Shown piece after piece: positions 58,299 to 64,000 of a stretch of DNA of 64,000 bases (within the stretch, counting starts at the first letter, position 1; each line of letters opens with the position of its first letter). The stretch spans positions 186,001-250,000 of the forward strand of contig MBPM02000062.1 of assembly GCA_001695595.3 (NCBI GenBank). The letters are read 5' to 3'. The notes beneath the pieces were generated by a model, which saw only the letters and a program-made list of their open reading frames with translations, made no database searches and had not been told where the DNA came from. The stretch is from Plasmopara viticola (lineage: Eukaryota; Oomycota; Peronosporomycetes; Peronosporales; Peronosporaceae). Position numbers and translations under genes: made by a program.

Positions 58299-61200
58299 CG
58301 GTCGTCTAGTACGTGGATACGGAGTTGCTTGATGGCGAGTAACTCGGAAAATCATCGTGTTCACCATTTCTTAAATGTCCATCCGTTTGTTGAACGGCGA
58401 TCTGGCTTTATGCATCCTGTGCGACTGGCGAGCAAGCTTTAGGTTTCATGAACAGTACATAGAGGCAGTAGGCGGCGCAGTTGCAGCGACTCAGTATGAC
58501 ATCGGTAAGAATCATCTGCAAGAATCAGTTTTGTGAAGCAAAAAATGATTACCGAAACAAATTCTGATATAAGTACCTCAATAATCTGAAAATTATATGA
58601 GAAGCAATCTTCGATTAGTCGTTGAATTGCTGTGGTGACTGTAGGATAGTATACACTATTATTCGTAAAATCCTCTATCATGAATACATAGAAAGGACGT
58701 CATGATGTCTGCGATCGCACAATAAAAATAAACTTCGGCACACATTCACTCGAAAATGCGGCTGGCGTGGGACAGCGTACGGAGGCGGCAAGAGTTGGAC
58801 ACGATTGGGTCGCGGATATTTGTCCACAAATGACAAAAGCGAGGACAGCACACGCACTGACGTGCCGATCGAGCCTTGGTCGGTTGCCCTAACTACGATT
58901 TTCGGAAAAGATTGCTAAAGTAGACCTAATCACGAAAGTGGTGGAACGGGGTGACTTGAATTCAGTGTGTGTCACACTAGCTGCATACCATATGACAAAA
59001 GTCAGATTATGTTTCGTACATTATCAAGAAGAAATCGGCAAGGTGTATAATCAATGTCCCTAGCCTTGATGCCCTTTTCTTTTCAAAGCTAGACTGTTTC
59101 CTCTAGCAGGTGGAGGCGATCATTTGTTCGAACAGGTTTAACTCCAGGCAAATGTGCATTTCTATATACGTAGCGCACGGTGGGCTAAAACTCTTTCGCA
59201 ACTGAAACGCCGGCTAATAGTATAGCTCACAAAACTTCGTCTCTACGATAATGTTAAAGACTACTCTCAGTTCTGCTCTCTGCTTATCTTGCTATGTCTA
59301 CGGAGCGAATGGGTATGCTCAGATCTTTCCTTCAACGAGTGAAAAGAGAGAAGTTGTAGAAAAATTGCCACCTCGGCTGTAGTGTTGGCTTCACAAGCCT
59401 CTTCAAGCTTATTTTATGGATATCGCATTCAGATCCAGCAAAGTGTGCACTTGCAGAATGGGTGTTAAGCTAATCTTGCCTTCGATCGTACTGGTATTTT
59501 CCTTTATAAGAATACAGCCGAGCTCTATCATCGATTACCGGCCTTCCTACTAAAGCCATTTCATTATATTCTTTGCGTTGCTCGATTTGTAACATGCATC
59601 ACCGTCTTTTCCTTGACATACCGACGGCTATGACTAGATGCTCCGTGTCGAATCCAAGCCGAACGACGCATCAAAATACATAGACGTTCAGCAATGAGCG
59701 CTCCTTATCAGAACCCCACGCAAAAAAATACTCCAGATATTTCAAGCCATGTTACGCTCAACATACAGTAAGCGCATCCCACGGTAGGCGTTATTCAGTG
59801 GGTTACCTGCTACTTCACGTGCATCCAAAGAAATTGCCCTTGATGCCGTAGCTCAAAGCCAACTGGCTGCCTTAGCTCAAAGTCAACTATCTCATCTAAT
59901 CTATGCGACGCCTTACGTGCACTCTCCCGTGGTTTACGGACAGGTGCACGACCAGAAGAAAGGTCTGTTTTGGTTCAACGCTATGCATACAGCATTCATT
60001 GTATGCCCGCGATGGCATCGATTGGTGGCCTATGTCCTCCATGCTTTTGACTCCTGTCCTCGGCACTATCGGTGTCCACATCTAACATTCACATTTCCAA
60101 TACGTCGACGGATCTGATCAAGAGTCCGCGCTAATAGCGCCTCCGCATTCTAGGAGACGTAAGTTTACTAATTCACCAAACCTTTGCTGATAGCAATGAG
60201 GGTTGCACTCAAAGTCTTTGGCTCCTGATATAATAAGGGCTCATATCACATTCGAGTCCAAGCAGCATCCAATGGTAGTGAAGCTGAAAACTTGTGCGCC
60301 TCGATATATTAGAATCCTATCCGTCTTCCTGTCGCTAAGTGAGCAATGCCAATCTACTGCTGGTGTGCTGTTGAAGTCCTCAACATATGGCTTCTCTCCT
60401 TCGCTAGTCGAGAGTAAAAAAGGGCTTAGTGTCTAGAGGACATAGAGTAGTTGACAGAATACCTAACGACTACCTCCTTATCTACTAGCAAGCGCGACTT
60501 ACGAGCACAGTTTGCTTTTTAGAGCTCGTTGAGGCTAAGTCTCGTCGTCCTTTAATCTCTCGTCAAGTTACTGAAACTCTAGTTCGTGCACCCGGACCGC
60601 TCAAGCAAACTTGATTTCGCTCTCTATCCAGACGACTAGTTAGCTGAAAGTCTTGGCTTCTTGGGCTTGGACAAAATACACCCAGCACAAATACTACAGG
60701 CAAAGCATCCATAAATGCAAATACACTGTCCAGGTCTATCGCCTACTTATCAGCATAGCTGATATCAACGCAGATAGGTATCCCGACTATGTGGCCCGCC
60801 CTGCCCGAAACTTTAACCCGGTATTCATTGCTACTTTCACGTCATCCTTAAAAGAGGTCGGATGCATGCGGAATATTTCTATATGGACCACGTTAGTGTG
60901 CGCGATCGTCAGTAAGAATGGTAGCGATCACCTCTTTCGAAAGAGGGAGGCTCAGAAACTCTACCAGATCTTTCTTGGTGCAAGGATTTTTGACCATACA
61001 TGGTACGCATAACTGGGAGGTGAAGAATATACGCTGGCTGACGCCTCAGCTCAACCCAGGCATAACGCGTGAAAGTCTATTCACGTGCTAGCCCACCGAG
61101 CTTTGAGATGGTTAGTGTTACTAGCTCTTGTCCCTCCGCGAATGTCATTCTCTCCGAAATTACTCTATGCTCCATCTTAGTGCGTACATTTTGTAATAGT

Positions 61201-61585
61201 CGGTGGACAATCCTAATGCGAAGCCACAACTCACAGCGTCCGCTGCTAGTGTTGTGGCAAGGACCATCTACGGTGTTGCGGGGCCAGGCCTTCAATTGGC
61301 AGAATTATTCACGCTCGCTATGCATGAGGATACTTTCCGGGCTATGGTGTATCTAGGATGCTTCTGTGTCAGTTCTGTCCTGGCAATAGGATTTTCTGCT
61401 TCATGAAGAATTGACGCACCGCGGAGGAAGAACACAATCAATCACCTAGTGTAGCGTAATACGTTGATCTTCTTATAGGTGAGGTGCTCTTATAATTGTA
61501 GTACTGTTGGTAATACTTTAAAAAAGTACTGCAATATATTACATTCGCCGATAGTATCTAATTTTTATGGTTTGCATGACCGAAA
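58299..61585. other. Intergenic, nothing recognised
   Basis: Short overlapping frames only. A start-like frame at 58756 (MRLAWDSVRRRQELDTIGSR, then a stop after 25 codons) is followed by plausible coding sequence in another frame, but I cannot assign it. Around 59812-59866 the sequence CTTCACGTGCAT...TTGATGCC...AAAGCCAAC resembles blocks A and B of the duplication at 3.65-4.6 kb, joined side by side. Confidence 0.4.
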
Positions 61586-62939
61586 TCATTTTTTGTGCTT
61601 CTTCTTTTTCTTCTTGTTCTTGGTCTTAGCCTCTAGTGGATAACTAAAATTTGGTCGAGCGGAGGGTGGAAACAATGCAAGGATATTAGCAACCAAATTT
61701 GACCTATACAACATTCCGTTAGCTCATGCACTCGAACAAATTCAACCTCACTTACTTAATCGCTTTCTTTCGAGCTTCGTCGTTTTTTGCCAAAACCAAG
61801 CGAAGGAGGTACAGTGCCTTTTCAAGATGCACACATTCTGCACGAGTGATCGTGGTAGACTGAACTAAGTCACATACGTGGTGAAAACTCCACATGCATT
61901 GAATGACTTCGCCTGCCCGAGTCTCAACGCCCTTCGACTCGCAATATGCAGCAAAGTACTGAATACTTGCATCGACAAGAGCCATGAAGTATTTCTCTCT
62001 CTTTTTCTTGGTACTCAAGATACTAGACCGCACATTACTTGAAATATGGATGATTGATTTGTCCAGAGTTCGAAGGTCTTTACCGTTATGGCATTTATGC
62101 ACTTCCGTAGCCCGTGGGTCCACCTTTGGTGGCAACGATGAAAGATCGAGACTTGAAACAAAGGACAAGGCCGACATCTCCTGCTGCCACTCTTTACATA
62201 TCTTCCGTCGGCCAATTTGTGTTGCACTATCTTTAAATACACTCATCCGTTTATCCATCTCGTTCAACAATTGCGCTACAACTGGATCATCTCGCGGTTG
62301 CCAATTGTCAAACTTGGCCGCCGAAAAAACGTTTTTGATGAAACTTGACAGATCTTTGTGCATTGCGACAGTATAACTTGACGTGGAAGTCGCCCGAATG
62401 TCACACAACGCTTTAGTCAACTGCTTCCGAACACTTTCTGTGTCGTCTAGCAATGTCTTTTTCCGTACCGAACCCGACAAATCTACTGCCGCCTTGCGCT
62501 TCTCTTTTTTCTTTGGTGGCGTCACCTCTACAACCTCGGAGTCGTCGGAAAAAAGTTCGTACTCACTCGTCGTTGTGGACGCAGAGTCTGTCGGTGCTGC
62601 CTTTGCCTGTGTGTGAGCACCTACCGTCGGACCCATTGCCACTTGTGGTGCACTAGTTGAGGATGTTGCGCTCATTGTGTGATGCAAAAGCCGTAGGAGT
62701 GGACCAATTTGGTTACAAGACTCGCCTAATTGCCGGAAGGACGCTTGCACTCGGTCTGATTCGTTCAAAACCAGCGACTTGTGCACGTTCCGAGACGCCT
62801 GCACCACTTTAAGCGTCCGTTCCAACGCTATCACCACATGTTTCACCTGTTTATCCGCCTGAAGCAGCTCATCGAGCACTGCAGCGACACAATGTTGCCG
62901 CAGCTCTGCATCCCCGACACGGGACAGAATTGCGTCCAT
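61586..62939 (-). CDS. Unrecognised lysine-rich, probably nuclear protein, two exons, 433 aa
   Basis: Coding exons on the minus strand are 62939-61756 and 61703-61586, separated by a 52-bp intron; the spliced length is 434 codons including the stop. Without splicing the frame would stop inside the 5' splice site (AAGTAAGT). I do not recognise a family. Features: a charged N-terminal part starting MDAILSRVGDAELRQ; a Ser/Thr-rich linker; an acidic patch FSDDSEVVEV (about 130) followed by PPKKKEKRKAAV and VRKK, a likely nuclear localisation signal; a helical C-terminal domain (EKYFMALVDASIQYFAAYCE, about 345); and a lysine tail KTKNKKKKKKHKK. The frame is open up to ATG 63032, adding 31 residues, but ATG 62939 leaves room for a promoter. 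It is divergent from the cystathionine gamma-synthase gene. Confidence 0.75.
61704..61755 (-). other. Spliceosomal intron, 52 bp
   Basis: On the minus strand it starts GTAAGTGAGG and ends TGTATAG, with a branch-point-like GAGCTAACGG about 20 nt before the end. Removing it joins ...ATTAA to GTCAAAT... in frame and extends the protein by 39 codons ending in a lysine-rich tail. The size is typical for oomycetes. Confidence 0.8.
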
Positions 62940-63062
62940 CGATATAGTGGACGTAAAATTTTGTCGACCGAGATAAAAAAGGGTCTTGCGAGCAAAATTG
63001 GGTCTTTGTGAAGCACAAATTCCAGCCAGCAAATTAAAAAGCTCCTTTACGATATCTTCTGA
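62940..63062. promoter_or_regulatory. Compact divergent promoter region
   Basis: Only about 123 bp separate the two divergent starts (62939 minus, 63063 plus), so regulatory sequences must be shared. I find no clear Inr on either strand. Part of this region (about 62970-63030) is present in degenerate form at about 8640-8695, in front of the dead gene copy. Confidence 0.5.
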
Positions 63063-64000
63063 ATGTCGCTTATGTCAAAACCGCTGGGCATGTCGCTCCG
63101 ACTCGCGACCCTAACGCCACTTCCGTATCCATGCTACATGACGTTGTGGGATACGAAGAAGGTCATTTAGAAGTACTAAACGCCATGGCTTGCGGCTACC
63201 CTCGTTTCTTTCGCCATCCATTGGTGCTGGCGCTACAGACTGTTACTCTAATACACTTGGTTCCTCACGACGACAAAAGCCAATGGGAAGTTTTGGTCGT
63301 TCCTACTTTTGATGTAGCAAAGCGGCTACAATTCTTCTTAGCGACAAGCAATTCCGATGTGATCCAAAAGCACGAGATTACTATCCATAGTGTCAAAAAC
63401 GCGGTGAACGTCGTGCAATTTCCATACCAAATTAGCTCGACCGCCCAAGCAATATTGGCAACACTCGGGAGAGATTGTGTCTTCCCGTCATGCTTTGAAT
63501 TTACTGCAAGTGCTTCAAAGTGACGGGGAAGTCAAAGGTCCTGCCATCAACCGGACCGAAAGCCACTTGGCGCTCAGACAGCGCATTGCTCAGCTCTATC
63601 TTTCCTCTGCCGATAGCGACAAAGTGTCTCTCTACCCTTCTGGAATAGGTGCTATCTTTGCAATTCTAAGATTATTACAAGCACTTCGTGGCAAGAACTT
63701 GAAGAGTGTTTTAATCGGGTTTCCATATGTTGACACACTAAAGATGTTGGCCCGAAAAGAATGGTGTCCTCAAGGGGTTCACTTTTTTCCTAGGTGCGGA
63801 AAAGAAGAAGTGGCACAAATAACTATTGTAGCCAACGAAACAATTCTTGGCATCTGGACGGAATTTTCAAGCTTTTCGTTGCTTTCGATGGCAGACCTGA
63901 AGCGATTGGCCAAATGTGCGCATGAGAACGATGTCGTATTGATAGTCGACGATACCATTGAATTGTACAATGTCGACACAATGAAACATGGTTGTGCAGA
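63063..64000 (+). CDS. Cystathionine gamma-synthase-type PLP enzyme, 3'-truncated, two apparent frameshifts
   Basis: Joins cysteine to an activated homoserine in the transsulfuration route to methionine; PLP-dependent Cys/Met metabolism family, fungal STR2-like type. The N-terminus carries PTRDPNATSVS, DVVGYEEG and GYPRFFRHPLV. Further on come SLYPSGIGAIFAILRLLQAL, the counterpart of the YPTG.AI segment, then GFPYVDTLKML, FTEF-like IWTEFSSFSLL and VVLIVDDTIELYNVD, with the PLP-contacting Asp. The PLP lysine lies beyond the window. Start: ATG 63063 (or 63072) opens MSLMSKPLG, but GHVAPTRDP continues in another frame, as if one base were lost near 63089. A second shift near 63490-63495 brings LNLLQVLQSDGEV into frame after a stop at 63521-63523. 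Either this copy is a young pseudogene or the assembly has two indel errors. Confidence 0.85.

Noticed and set aside
1..64000. tRNA, rRNA and CRISPR features
   Set aside because: No B-box plus cloverleaf, rRNA core sequence or regularly spaced repeat array was seen; a covariance-model scan was not possible.

Overview
The window is nuclear DNA of an oomycete, most likely the Phytophthora/downy-mildew lineage (Peronosporales). The evidence is: small secreted proteins with EER-type effector signatures; 16-nt oomycete-type initiator elements (consensus GCTCATTYYNCAWTTT) just upstream of several start codons; a fungal/oomycete-type cystathionine gamma-synthase; a single-exon eukaryotic Argonaute; and Ty1/copia retrotransposons. 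The landscape is gene-poor and repeat-rich. Most of the 64 kb is decayed intergenic DNA in which open frames look random.

Layout. 1-8.6 kb: no recognisable gene, but a diverged ~0.45 kb tandem duplication and two perfect hairpins. 8.6-14.0 kb: a dead, rearranged second copy of the cystathionine gamma-synthase locus, split by an apparently intact copia element on the minus strand with two identical 145-bp LTRs, one uninterrupted gag-pol frame and a 5-bp target-site duplication. 16.1-17.05 kb: a small secreted EER-type effector candidate (+), tail to tail with a frameshifted fragment of an Enhancer-of-zeste-type SET domain (-). 17-30 kb: nearly empty, with two short tandem duplications. 30.4-33.2 kb: a full-length Argonaute (-) with a complete D-E-D-H slicer tetrad. 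33.2-49.3 kb: no recognisable gene. 49.3-53.8 kb: a decayed copia element (+) with a perfect 5-bp TSD. 54.9-55.3 kb: a second secreted protein, paralogous to the one at 16.2 kb. 57.8-58.3 kb: a secreted protein with KQLR...EEER (-) and a tandemly duplicated C-terminal module whose second copy is out of frame. 61.6-64.0 kb: a lysine-rich, probably nuclear protein with one 52-bp intron (-), head to head with the better-preserved cystathionine gamma-synthase gene (+), which runs off the window and carries two apparent single-base frameshifts.

Three themes recur. First, effector-like genes sit singly in repeat-rich DNA. Second, a locus (divergent promoter plus cystathionine gamma-synthase) was duplicated about 50 kb away and then destroyed by deletion and transposition. 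Third, silencing factors (Argonaute and a broken E(z)-type methyltransferase piece) lie among young and old retrotransposons. No prokaryotic features, CRISPR arrays, rRNA genes or convincing tRNA genes were seen. All assignments come from reading the sequence; no database search was run.
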